The notes under the pieces: generated by a model | What the model saw: the letters and a program-made list of their open reading frames with translations, nothing else | Told to the model about the DNA's origin: nothing | Database searches by the model: none | Part shown: positions 34,612 through 47,054 of the stretch, piece by piece | How the letters are laid out: every line of letters begins with the position of its first letter | Numbering within the stretch: the stretch's first letter is position 1 | From: Drosophila miranda | Taxonomy: Eukaryota > Arthropoda > Insecta > Diptera > Drosophilidae | Length of the DNA: 64,000 nucleotides | Assembly (NCBI RefSeq): GCF_003369915.1 | Contig: NC_046677.1 | Span: forward strand, 27,422,913-27,486,912 | Direction of reading: 5' to 3' | Program-made: the position numbers and the translations under genes

Positions 34612-34702
34612 CCTCTCTCTCTCTCTCTATCACTAGGAAAAACTGAGACAGAGATAGAAAGAGAGATAGAGATAGAGATAGAGAGAGAGAGAGAGGGAGA
34701 GA
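34612..34702. repeat. CT tract followed by GA tract (self-complementary)
   Basis: A CT run (34612-34630) and, after a 14-nt spacer, a GA/GATA run (34645-34702) can pair with one another. Both are also potential GAGA-factor sites. Confidence 0.7.
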
Positions 34703-35188
34703 AAAAAGTTCAGCTCGAATAAATTGAATCGAATCGAATCTCGCGTCGAGATGCCAAAGAGTCTCGACGACTGGAAATGGAGTGAAAGTAGGGTAGGCAG
34801 ATTAGAGACTGCTGCTTCCAGTGCGGCTCCAGCTTCCAATTGGAATGGCACTAGCAGCAGCATTCCACAAACCATTCCAGAAACCATGAAACCCCTCGAC
34901 GCCAAAGGTTAAAGTTGAGATTCTGCTTTAGAGGATGCCTTAGATCTTCCCTAATTTCAGTGGTGTCCACATGGAAATGAGGCTCAATCACCAATGGCAA
35001 TGGTAGTGCCAGCATTCCACCATCCAGACTTCAGAAACATTAATCCGATCCAAGCCAAAGCCAAGTCCCAGCGGAGATTCTTTTTGTGGGGGAGAGTCAG
35101 AACTGAGATTCTTTTTGAGGAGAGTCAGATTCAGTGTCAAAGGTAACCTCAGAGCCAATCAACTGTGGAACAACGCCCATTCAGGTGG

Positions 35189-35192
<4 letters not shown>

Positions 35193-35226
<34 letters not shown>
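35193..35226. repeat. (CT)17 microsatellite
   Basis: Uninterrupted CT dinucleotides; potential GAGA-factor binding. Confidence 0.9.
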
Positions 35227-35229
<3 letters not shown>

Positions 35230-38100
35230 ATCCCCTCTCATTTCCATTCAAACTACAACAATAAAAAACCTAAATGCCATAGCGTCCAGTCTGCGTCGCG
35301 TTGTCGTCCGACTCGAATAGGAAGTAAGTTAGTGTAACAAAAGTCATAAAAATACCTCGGACCGGCGACAGACTGAAGGAATACGATGGGGGCGAGAAGA
35401 GCACGGTGGAGGGCAGGGCATAGTGGGGCCCTCCATTAACATTATCGTGGCTCAAGGGGCATGACTGGCTGGCTGGCTGGCTGGTCTGACTGGCGGCCAG
35501 CAGAAATATTTGGCCATAATAAAAAGAATACAAAGCAAAACGAATCGAAACGAAACGAAATGAAATGGAAACTCAATCGACAACTCATCGAACCTTTCAA
35601 TACCCTCCACTATGGTGGATTGATTGATAAGTCGTATGGCATAGGAATTGTATTAATTATAGATTACGGAACGGATAGATTCGTGAACATTTGTGGGTAG
35701 AGAACGAGCACTGATCTGTACTGATTGGATCTCTGGAGTGTTAGGAAAATTATAAATCCTTCAATCGTTCTGTGTTCCCCATTTTATTCTTTCCGACTAC
35801 TGTGAATTCAACGAGCGATTGAATTAGTTCTAATGATAATTATTTGATGAACGACTCCTTCCCGTGGATGTATGGAATCTACTTAAAGCTCAGCGATCAC
35901 TAATAAAGTTCCGGCTGGAACCATCCCACATATCAACGAGTGTGGGAAAACTCCAAGAGAACTTTATGCTCTCCCATTCTTCTTTGGTAGTTGTGATGCT
36001 CCCTTTTGTAAGGGTAGAAAGTATGCGACAATCGGGCTATATCGACGGGCGATCGACAGCAATGAAGCGTAACGAAAACACACACCACTACGCGTACTAC
36101 GGGGAGCGGGAGGGGACCCGCGTCATATGCCAACTTATTCAATAAATTCCAGGCCTCCTCGCCATATCATCATCAACAACGACGACTTTTGGCTTTGGCC
36201 AAAAAGGAGAACCCAAAAAAAAGAGTCCCGAAACACGAGGAATTTTGAATAGAAAGAGGATCAATGGCAGCTGCTGCGCTCAGAGATTACTTCGGTTGGG
36301 ATCAGAACGGAGTCGGACTCGGAGACGCAAACAAAAAAACAAAAAATTGCGCGCCAATTCCGCAAAAGAGATTCTGGGGAGACACTGGAGGCCAGGCCGC
36401 AGAAATCGACTTCAAGGAATTGCATAAAAAATTCTTCTTTCTTTTTTTTCCTCTTCTGGGAGTCCAAACTTCGGCCTCGACCAGGCTCCAACCTCCACTC
36501 GTATGTACATATCTGTGTCTGTGTGTTTCGGCGTGTATGTGTGTGTGTGCGCATACCAACTCACACACAATGTTGACCAAGAACGTAGCGCCCAAAAGGC
36601 AGGCTTACAGCCACAGCAACAACAACCGGTCTTAGAGAGTCAGAGCCAGAGCTAACAGCAAGCCAAGCGATCGGCCGAAGACGAAAGAATAACGAAAAAC
36701 AAGAATCAAAAGGTGGATAGAGTAGAGTCGCAGGTGGATGCACCCTAAAAGTCGGAAGATCGTTATATCATACAAGGATTTGTTAACTGAGAAACTATTA
36801 TAAAGAATAATGAACAATAAAGATATATGTTATGTACTTTTCTTAAACAATAATCTCAAAACTTTATAAAGAACGGAGGATTATAAAACCAGGGGGAATA
36901 TTTGTTATCGCGCCACAACCTCAAGATATCCAATACTTAGTATCTGTATAGGTTTGATTATGGATTAAAGAGTTAATAAACATAGAAAATAAGGTATATA
37001 GAATGAGAGAATCGTATATAGAAATGCGGTATGTAGCTGATCTATAAGTTCTTAAAGCTGCTATACCTTTCGGGGAGAGTATTCGAAGAAAAACAACACC
37101 CAAAAAAAAGCGCATAGCAAATACACTCGAAGAAATCGAAGGCTGCGGCAGAGAGTTCCCATCGTTCCCCCGACTCTCCTTCTTCCACCTGGCCCACCAC
37201 TCCCCTTAGCCACTCCACTGTCTTCACCCACGGCTCCTCTCCCCTCTCCACTGTTCAGGCTTCAGTCAACAAGTTATGACCATGCCAAGACGACCCCCGA
37301 CCCGTCAAGAACGTGCTGAGCCCCAGCATCGAGGAGACTCGGATTCGGAATCGGACTCCACCACATCTCCCCCCTTTCCCACACTTCCACTATGGGGTGC
37401 GGTGTGGGGCGTGTGTATGCCGCATATTTGAAGCAGCAGCAGCAGAAGAAGCGGTAGAAGAGGGAACAGAAAAGAAAAAGGAAAACAAAACTTACGAAAA
37501 AATAATTTCGAGTGAGTAGTTGGTTAGAGGGAGAGGGAGTGAAGAAGAGGAGCGAGAGAGAGGGGTAAAAAGAATCCAGCAAATCAAGCTCATGAATGCA
37601 TTCAGATTCAGGCACACAATGGCATATTTGGATAAGGTGTGACATTACTGTGTGGTTCCTTTTTGTCAATATTGTCCATCATTCATCATAATTGCATCCA
37701 GTGAGTGGGACCAATAGAATAGGTTACTATCCCTAGAGTCCATTATGTCAATGCCCCACCCTATTTTCATTTATCTTGCATTCCTCTTCTACCTCGCTGC
37801 TGCTCCTGGGCTCTGTGGGTTTCTGATCTTCTCTTCCCTCTGCCTGCCTGCAGCTGAGATAAAACATTGGAATTTCTCACACACACACACACACACACCC
37901 ATGTACATGTACATTTGTTGCTACTGTGATTCTCCTTTGAAGTTTGTTTTCCTTTTCCTCGTTTTTTTTTGTAGTTTTACTACTGCTGCCTTTTTGTTTT
38001 TGGCTTTGCGAATGGGTTTCTTTCTTTTCTTTTTCGAGCGGTCATAGATGTAACTGTAACAGTGTGTGTTTTTGTGTGCATCTGTGTGGTATTTGTTCCT

Positions 38101-38121
38101 CCCCCCCCCCCCCCCCCCCCC
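38101..38121. repeat. C21 homopolymer
   Basis: Uninterrupted run of 21 C. Another C16 is at 30277-30292 and C12 at 44483-44494. Confidence 0.9.
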
Positions 38122-38483
38122 TTCCCATAACCAACTGTTGGAGCTACTAACTATCATGAAAACGTCGCATTCCAATCTCAAATCTCAGTGGGAGATACAC
38201 ACACAGACACAGCACTGGCTCTCTCTCTCCCTCTCTCTGGGTTTCGTTAAGTGAGACTGGCAACGGTCTTCGTTCAGTTTCAGTCTCAACGATGGGTTCG
38301 CTCTGCTCTGACTTCGAATTGTTCAATACAAATTATTGAGTTATATCTATACCCACTTTTTCCACCGGTTAAAGCAACAATCAAGAGCTCACATAGAATT
38401 ATTATATTACTCCCACGTTTGAGATAGGTAAACATACGACACAAGCTAGCAGAGGCCCCTGAGTTTTTACAACCTGAAACATT

Positions 38484-38632
38484 TATACCTTGCGCTCACA
38501 GGCACACACTTGACAAAACGATCTACGAGAGAGAGAGAGAGGAGCGCAAAGAAACCTATTATCTTCGTACCATGGTTTCATTCGAAATTTTTACCAATTC
38601 AAAAAAATATACCTTGCGCTCACAGGCACACA
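38484..38632. repeat. 25-bp direct repeat, 124-bp period, near ex start
   Basis: An identical 25-mer occurs at 38484-38508 and 38608-38632. Each copy is followed by a degenerate GAGAGA/CCTATT-TTCTTCG block, so a roughly 124-bp unit was duplicated and then diverged outside the 25-bp core. Confidence 0.8.
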
Positions 38633-38809
38633 GAGAGATCCTATTTCTTCGTTCAATCGAGAGAGATACTCTCACGACCGCTCTCTCGCTCTCGTTGGTT
38701 TGACGCTGATTGAGTTTTTTGAGATTTTTTTCACCATAATCACCATCAAACCTGAAAAAATTAGTGTCGAATCCAATGGATTCTGGCACCACTGAAATTC
38801 TTTGAAATT

Positions 38810-39945
38810 TTGACGTCGAAAGCTTCGTTCAGCTTGCGTTACAAGTCTCGCAGCGGTCTCAACACTCGCTCGCCTGCGTGTGTTCGCACACAGGCACTGC
38901 CACAAGGTGCGCACAGATACAGATACAGCTCAACAGCTCCACAGCTCTACAGCTCCGAGTGGAGTTCAGTTTTCGCCCCACGATCAGACAGAAACAGAGT
39001 CTCGAGTCTCGAGTGCAGTGTGTGCTTCGCGTTTCGGTTACGATTTGGGGAACGGAACTCGGACTCAGATTCGGATTCGTTTACGTTTACGGGTTTGAGT
39101 TACAAGAGAAAAGCTTTTGCTACCGATTTTTGTTGGTGTGTTTAACTAGTGTGTTGTTTACGAACAACCTCCAGCCGAAAATTCCAGACATCGCGCGGAC
39201 CCGACACAATCAAAGCCCATACAATACAATCCACTACACTACAATCCTACAATACAAAATACAATCCCCACAATCCAATAAAATCCAATCCAAAAGTTGG
39301 CGCTGGTCAAAATCGAGCCCCAGCAACAGCCCCACCAAGCAAACGGCATTCTTTCGCGCAACAACAACAAAAACGTAACCGACTTGAGCGAGAGAGCTGA
39401 CGTCCGCGCTCTCTTTCCCACTCTCTCTCACTCTAGCGCACACTGCTTGCGCGTGTGTGTGTGTGTGTGCATCTGTGCGAGCGCGCGCGTGTGAGTGAAT
39501 TTTGATTAAAACGTAGTGTGCTCGTGCTCCCCCTCTCTCTCTCTTTCTCTTCGGCGCCCACAAGTGCGGCCTGGAATGCGTTGACTGCGCAGTCGCAGCG
39601 CGCGATTTGAAGAGGTCAGGCAGCCGCAGCAACAACAAAACCAGCAACAGCAGCAGCAAAAGCAAAAATAAAACACAGTTTGGTGGCATTTGAAAAAAAA
39701 CAACGCAAAAGTGTGAACAAATCAGTGAAGAAAAGTATAAGAAGAAGCAGCTGGCAGCTGGGGAGAGTCAAAGAAAGCTTAAGATAAAAACTAAACTCTC
39801 AATTTTTGTGGATTACGCGGCAGCAGAGCAGCGGAAAAACAGCAGCAAATAACAGCAGAAACAACAGCAGAAACAACAACGAAAACCCGAGACAATATGC
39901 CGACAGCAACTGCAGCGGCGAACGTTGTCATCGGCAGTGCATAAG
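38810..39945 (+). other. ex: Probable 5'UTR exon of ex
   Basis: The exact 3' end is set by a strong donor at 39945/39946 (ATAAG|GTAAGA). The 5' boundary is not resolved; Inr-like TTCAGTTT at 38273 and TTCAGCTT at 38828 are candidates. The sequence is A/C-rich with CAG/CAA runs, typical of long fly 5'UTRs, and contains short upstream ORFs. The matching acceptor is just before 47009, 46 nt upstream of the ex ATG, making a 7-kb first intron. Confidence 0.5.
39897..39944 (+). other. ex: 15-codon upstream ORF ending at the splice donor
   Basis: ATG at 39897 runs MPTATAAANVVIGSA then TAA at 39942-39944. The stop codon abuts the donor GT at 39946. If this exon is used, the uORF is complete within it regardless of downstream splicing. 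Confidence 0.4.
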
Positions 39946-40957
39946 GTAAGACGGGGGAAAACATTGAAAGAGATCGGAAGAGGGATAGAAAGGGTCCCTC
40001 TTTAGTAACGGCATAGTGGGACAGGGTTTCTCCCAAATGTGGGCTCATTCCTCTGAAATTTTAATGACTCCCGCGACGGCCCACTCATAAAGCAAACAAA
40101 ACAAATTCTCTTATCTCCAGCCCCAAGAAATGTACCAAGCCCCGCACCGAACCATAAAATCGCCAACGTCCAACCGACGATTGCCAAACTGTTGTTGTTT
40201 TTGTTCTTTCTCTTACCTTCGAATTGTGCAATTAACCCATTTCGTACCCCAAATATCAGATGTCGCTCAGGGTTTGGGTTTGAATTTTGATCCGCCCCAA
40301 AGGGGGGCAAACCGAAGGAAATTGCCAAAGAATTTCAAGAATTGTAATTTGGAAGAGGTAGAAGAGGAAGGAAATTGTTGTGGAAATGAGTGCCTTCAGA
40401 CGATATTAGATGTGGGATCGATTTGGGGTTTCCAGAGGTAAGAAAATGACCTATATTTAGAAAATTGAAACTGGGATATAGTACGTCTAAAGTTCATCTT
40501 TGATAGAGAATCATCTTCCCTGACAATGAACTCAAAAATTACTGAGCGGGGCTGCAGCTTCCCCCCACCTATTAAGGATAGATGGTTAATAGCCTTGCTT
40601 ATCGTCACAGGTGAGTGGCTGGGGACACTGTTGATTGAGTGGAAACCGATCGACAGCGGAACTGAGAGACGCTTAAGTGGAAATCAATCGTAAGTAGAAC
40701 CCAATCTCGGAACTCTGTCTCCGGGTGTTGCGTGGCAGAGAGCACCAGCGCCAGCAGGAACCAGAAATCGGAGATCTGTAAACAAATAATCGGTTGTACG
40801 TAATCCGTAAGACGGTTTTCCGCTCAGACATCTCGAATGGAAAGATAAGCAAATGAAATGGAAATGGGTGGGGGGCAAAACACACGCTAAGCGGTTAATC
40901 GTTAAACGATTCTGCCACCAAAACTGATATGAGTAACTGTATATCAATATAAATAGT

Positions 40958-40997
40958 TATCTGTATCTGTATCTGTATCTGTATCTGTATCTGTATC
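40958..40997. repeat. (TATCTG)n hexanucleotide repeat
   Basis: About 6.7 perfect units. Looser copies of the same hexamer occur near 14325 and 31730-31800. Confidence 0.85.
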
Positions 40998-43900
40998 GGT
41001 TCATGTATGTACATCATGTGTATAGTATGTCATAGCTGTTGTTGTCATTGTTTTGTGGTTTCCGATTGAGTCTCTGGTGAGACATCTCCATCTGCGAGTG
41101 TACGCGTATCTCGTATCTATATCTCTCCATCACACTTGACCTCAGGCAATGGGCTTTGCATTGAAATCGACTACAGCGACAGCGACAGCCACATCCAACA
41201 AAATAATACTTGAAATAAAAATAATAATTTCGTAAACCGAAATTCCTTCACGCACTCAATATGCGTATGTACATAAATTTCAGTTGTTTTTCAACAATTC
41301 AAGCAATTAAAATGTACAACAAATTAAACAAATTTTGAATGACAATCGGTGTCGAGTCGCGTCGAGGCTACGAGAGACCCAATCGCAATAGTTTTGGCTT
41401 AACGGCCGCCTCTTTGATTAGAGTAGAGCACAAATCGACTGCCAGATGACCTGTAAAAAACAAATCAAACTGGAAAAAACACACAAGAGGAATACTAATG
41501 GAGAGAACAGATTTGGAACCACTTGGACTTGTACTTTTTAAATTCTTTTAGAATATTTAAATTACGTTTTCGATACCACTATATCTTAGAAATCATTTAG
41601 TTTATGTTCGCAGACTAAAAGGTTTTTTCCAAAATTGACAAACACGCGTTATGCGATAGCGCCGCTCGGTTGTTTTTTTGTTTTTTCCATGAATTTGCGG
41701 TTTGGTTTCGCTTGGTCCAGATAAATGGGTAGATAGATCGATAGGATATAGATATGTGTTTAGATATATCATTAATCGATAAAAAGCCAGATCTTACATA
41801 CTCGTATGACCAAAGCTCTCTGCTAATTCCTGCTTTTCCTTCTAATAAACAAATCACCTATACACCCCATAGGTGGGCCTTTGAATTTTCCAGGGTGTGA
41901 GCATAGTTTCGCACGCCTTCCATTTGGCATGCGGCACACGTTGCCGCTGCTGTTGCCCCAAGCTTCAAAGCTCCAAGTGCTTGCTGGGCTCTGCTCTCAT
42001 TGCGGAGGCCATCGCCATCGCTCTATTGCCACCGCCACCAGCGCCGCCACCGCCTCCACCTGCGCTAGGTGTGCCTGTGCCTCCAAGTCTATCTGCCTCG
42101 AAGACGTGTGCGCTGTTTTGTTTGGCCCAGAGCTTCCCTTACCCTCGTCTCTCTCTCCATCTCTAAATGTCTGCCACTTGCTGATCATCATTATAGTCAT
42201 GATCATGATGAGCGGCAGACTTATCGCATTGGGGGACATTTCGCGCATTTCAAAGACACACCAAATGGTGTGTGTGTGTGTGTTTGTATGTGTGCGTGTG
42301 TATGTTTGGGCCATAACTGGCACAACAAGTGGAATTTTGGCCGGAATTTGCCGCTGTTTGGTTTTGGCTTTGGCTCTTTTTAAGTTTCTTTGGCGGCTGC
42401 CTCTTCGTTTTCTCCATGTTTTTCGATTTTGGAAGTTTGTTTGGCAAAAGAAGACGCCGAGTTATTTGCGCGATTTGATGGCTCATAATCACAGGCATAC
42501 AAAAGTCAGCTTTGAAGTCCAAAGCCAAAGCCTCAAAGCCTCATTTGACTGAGCCACACCCCTGTTTGGAATGATACTTGTGGGTCGCAATGACGCGCAT
42601 CCGCTGTCACTGGCGATCAGCGTGTGAAAATGCCACCAAACTAAGGCAAACCTCCACTGGAACGGAGCAACTGAACTATTTACTGACGCCAGATCTATGC
42701 CGTTCAGTCGTCGTTCTATCGGTAATTAAAAAAAGCCCAGACGCACGTATACGTAGAACCCGCTTTGGATCCCAGAGTTCGCTTGTGGTCCGGCCTGTCT
42801 GGCGGACTCATGAGCAAAATATTCCACGTCAAAAGTTACCGCTCGTCGTCATTCATTAGCTGCGAGAGAGAGCCGCTAGATCTGCGAGAGAGCGGGGCTC
42901 CAAACACTTTCAATAGAATTCGAATCCAGTTTAAGAGCTCCACTCGGGTGCTGGAACACTCCGCTCTGGTCTGCTCTGGAATCTGTTTTCTGATTAAAAT
43001 GTGAGAGGAGTGGCTCTCCACGAAGTTTGCCATGAGAACTGCTTACACATATTGGAACTATTTGCGCTATAGGAACAAGTGGATTCTTCTTTGATAGAGA
43101 GATCAGTATAGATCAATGGGATCACGAACGAAAGATCTGTTATTTGTATTTTCTTTTACCAAAGAAATATTCTCACAGTTTCTGCAGAGATCTATCTATG
43201 ATCTACACAGAGAAATGTGCCATCTTTCGTCGGGCATCTTTCCCATAGATTGAACAAGCTCTGCAACCCCATTGATCAGTGATCGATTCGATTCTATGAT
43301 CCTTAGAGATCATCATTCCTTCATCCCACAATCGTACTGATTACTGCCTATCAATGCAGATATGAAATGATCATTTAATCTCTGTAAAACACTCTCCTCA
43401 AAAGCCTCTCTGTTAATCTCCAAGATCTTACAGTGGAATCTACTATTTCTTCATTTATTGCACACATATTTTATTGTCGCATTCCTTCGCATTCGCATTC
43501 GCCTTCGCCTTCGCTCGACTTTACGATCGTTTATTTTAAGTTGTTTATTGATCAGATCGCGCCAAATGGGTTTTTTTTTGCTAAGATCACGATCCTCTAA
43601 TACTGTCGTGTGATCATATCTAAGATCTTTATTGGTAGCATCTCTCGGATCGAGTGAGTCTCTCACTGGCATTCCACACTCTGCTGTGCAGATTTTAACG
43701 ATCGCTTACACTCGAATGCTTATGGATCGGTGGGGCAGTGGCAGTGGAGTATCAGTGGCATTCCGCAATGAAATCCATATGGATATTTTTCTGTTTCCGA
43801 TTCAGCATTTCAATGAACGGAGAGGGGGGTCGTGGGGGCCGGGGACAGACTGCACATGCGGTTAAATCGTTTATATCGTAGGGCCCTCGGCCCGTACTCT

Positions 43901-46383
43901 TCGATCTCCGATCTCTGATCGAATGTTCGTTCGACTTGGGGACTTGGGGACAAACACAGACACACACGCCCCGCCACAGAATGAGCTCAGTGCAATGGCA
44001 TGCATTGCAATCGATGGGGAGGGGGGAGACTGGGGGCTGCAGAGGGAGACTTGTGCTGTCGCTGCACAACGTGGCGTATGCGCAATGTCGCTTTGTCTCT
44101 TTTTCTCTTTGGGCTTTGCTGTGACAGCAGAAAAAACATTTATTTTTCGCGGCCTGGCGCCAGAGTCACACACCACACACATTTCGCAGCAGAGCCCGTG
44201 GGATATTTATTGCTCTCTCTCTCTCTGTCTCTCTCTCCCGCTCTTTCTCTCTCTGCATTCCACGGGTGTACGTACCTCTTCGCTTTCCAGATACTTTATC
44301 ATCTGGGTTTTTGGTATTTATTGCCATTTGCTAATTGCTGATTAGCGTGTCTGCCTGCCTGCCTGCCCCCCCTCTTTCCCTCTCTCCCTCTCTCTTTCTC
44401 ACTCTGTGTCTTTCTATCGCTCCACTTGGAGCTTCGCCGCTTCTTTGCCGCATTTTTTAATTGCCCCACAAACACCTGATAGCCCCCCCCCCCCACCCTC
44501 TTCTCATAAACTGCCTTCTCCTGCGTTGACTTTAATAATTAGCAACGTCTTTTCTCGGCTTCTCCTTCCCGCTCTCATTAGCCATTGGAATGCGGATAAT
44601 TTGTTGCTATGATTGAAATTGTTAAATGCTTTTAATTTGTTTGCATTTTAAATTAAAAAAGCAAGCGTTGCTTACCTCTGCTTGCCGGCTCAAACGATGG
44701 CGGGGAGGAAGGGGCCCACTGGGGCTATCGATGGGGCCACTGACTCATCCCCATCCAACCAGATCGCCTACTGCTCAATGATCGTGCAATGATCTTGAGG
44801 GGATTGGGTTCAGAATGGGGCGACTCATTGATCGTTTATTTTTGTCATTGCCTCTTAGATTATATAATGGCTGTGGCTTATGGGGGAAGATCTGGGAAAG
44901 ATCGATTTGGCTTCAATTAAAATAATCCACGACATGTTCCCATTGATTGATGCCATTGATCAGTCAAGGCAATCAGTGATCCACTGGCCAACACTTCCGG
45001 AGAAATCTCTTAGCAATCTCTTTGCTGTTTAATCGATCTTTCTCATTAGAGATCATTTCCCGAAGAATCTCTGAGGCATTCCCCTAATTAGTTTAATGAA
45101 ATTCATGATTATTTGTGAAAGAAAACTACAGACATTGAGGTTAACTTATGGAGTTTCTTTATGGGAGATCTCTGATTAAGAAAGGAAAGATCATCTATGA
45201 TCATCCCGCACCCGCTAAAATTGTTCATCATTAAGGTTAAGGATAGCCTATGGAGTTTTCTTTCAAGAACTGTACTTCTATGAACACCTATGATCTCTTC
45301 TATGATCATCTATGGTCAGATTTACAATAAAACAACTACTTGCTTCATCGACCACTGGAATGATTATTTCTAGTATTATTTTTATTGAATATTCGAGAAA
45401 ATCTAAGTCTGAGGAGCACTATTTGTAAAAGATTACTAATTACTAATCAATGATCTTTTCTATTACTTATTCGATCACTCACTTAGTCCCTAGGATTCTA
45501 TGATCATCTATGATCGTTTTTTTTAGCACAGAATAAACAAACTCTTGCTTACATGATCACTCACTTACAAGTAGCTCCCAGTGATCGCATAGTAATATCT
45601 TTAGTGGCTTACTTTTTGCTGTCTCTCCCATAAATTCCTCAGTAATAAGTCAATCTTCAAGCATATTAGAGATCTGGAATTCCAATTCTCGTTTCGTAAT
45701 CAGCCACAAAGCTCCCGCCAGAGACAGAGCCAGAGCCAGAGACCGAGCCAGTTCTGTGGATCGCTCATGGAAATCGGCTTAAGATATAATTGCTTTTCAA
45801 GAGCTCTGTTTTTTTGTTTTTTGTTGTCTTTTCGGTAGGTAGGGGAGGGATCGGATTGGATCTGTATTCCCAGTGGAATATTCTGTGGTTTCTAATTTAT
45901 GTCAAATGCAGGCTTTGATTGATGATCGTTTTTGGGAATGGAAACGGAGGTAGTGCTGCTGGTGGATGTGGATGCCGATCATATATTTATGGAAGTCAGG
46001 GCGGTTCTTCGTCTGTCTGCGTCTCTCGTCTCTCCCTACTCCGACTCCGACTCTGGGACTTGACTCTGAATAAATTTATGGAACATTTGAAATTTATTAG
46101 ACACAGATAATGCGCCAATATCGAAATTTATGCGTCTCTCTCTCTGCGCCACAAAAAATGTTGGTAGAAAGAAACTATAGTCTCTGGATCTGGCTCTGGC
46201 TCTGGCTCTGGCGTCGCTACAAAAAGTTGATTTGATTCGATTTGATTTTAATTTATGCATAAAATACTTTTCTTTCATCAAGAGGCCAGTTTTTCGGTCG
46301 TTCGCTGCCATGGAACTTTCTTTAACTGAATTTTAATAATTTTATGCGCAACGCATCTTGGGGATGTGGGGATCGGATCGGAT

Positions 46384-46412
46384 GGGATGGGATGGGATGG
46401 GATGGGATGGGG
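46384..46412 (+). repeat. (GGGAT)n array, G-quadruplex motif
   Basis: Six G-runs of at least three, each separated by AT, on the sense strand of ex intron 1, 600 bp before the coding exon. Confidence 0.85.
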
Positions 46413-47054
46413 TGTTGGTGTTCCACAGATAGACAGACAGAGAGAGAGAGAGAGACAGAGAGGGAGTTGTGGCTGCCACGCACGCACTGGCCTTCGCAGT
46501 CCACTGGCCCGCTCGCTAATCAAGTTTGTCGCCTAAGTCTTTCGTTATTGATTGGTGAAATTGTTCGGCAGTCAAAGAGCGGGCCACAAGAGCGGCAGCG
46601 GCAGCGGGCGCCGCCGCCATTTCCATCGTCTGGGGCGGCTCCAGCGGCCTCCATTTTGGCCCGAAAGAATGCCTTATAGATCGCTATTTGATGTTAGATT
46701 TATCTACGGAATGCGTTGGTATTTCTTGCGATTAGTTCTGCCACGAAATGTGGAGAGAGATTTTCGTGTTTAGTATCTTTTAAGTGGTATTTAGCGCAAG
46801 GAAAATCACTATTATTAAATCAGTCTTACCAGAGCTACTGCCTCACACCTTGTGCAGCTTATCCTGTCATTATCTTCCTTAGATTTAGTACCATTAGTTT
46901 TAGATTCGAGTTACTTGAATATTGAACAGTTTTGCTATATTTTGCTCGAATTTTCTTCAAAAAAATCCGTAAATATTCACAAATATTCTCTGATCTCTGT
47001 TCTTCCAGCAAACGTATTTCCAACGTGCGCGCTGTATACGGAAAATGATGCAGC

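Larger units (their letters stand above)
30062..38809. other. 8.7-kb gene-free region upstream of ex
   Basis: No ORF here shows fly codon use or a recognisable domain. Reading frames of 100-170 codons are translations of CT-, GA-, CA- or C-rich simple sequence. Contents seen: BBS8 promoter side; C16 at 30277-30292; G-quadruplex motif on the minus strand 31902-31923; CT/GA mirror tracts 34612-34702; (CT)17 at 35193-35226; (AC)11 at 37878-37899; C21 at 38101-38121; and a 25-bp direct repeat at 38484 and 38608. Probably ex regulatory DNA. No tRNA or known RNA gene was recognised. Confidence 0.55.
39946..47008 (+). other. ex: ex first intron, repeat-rich
   Basis: Bounded by the donor at 39946 and the acceptor CTTCCAG ending at 47008. 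No coding ORF supported. Contains (TATCTG)n at 40958-40997, GT runs near 42264-42280, GATC-dense stretches 43081-43740 and 44760-45620, C12 at 44483-44494, and a six-run GGGAT array at 46384-46412. Probably regulatory. Confidence 0.45.
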
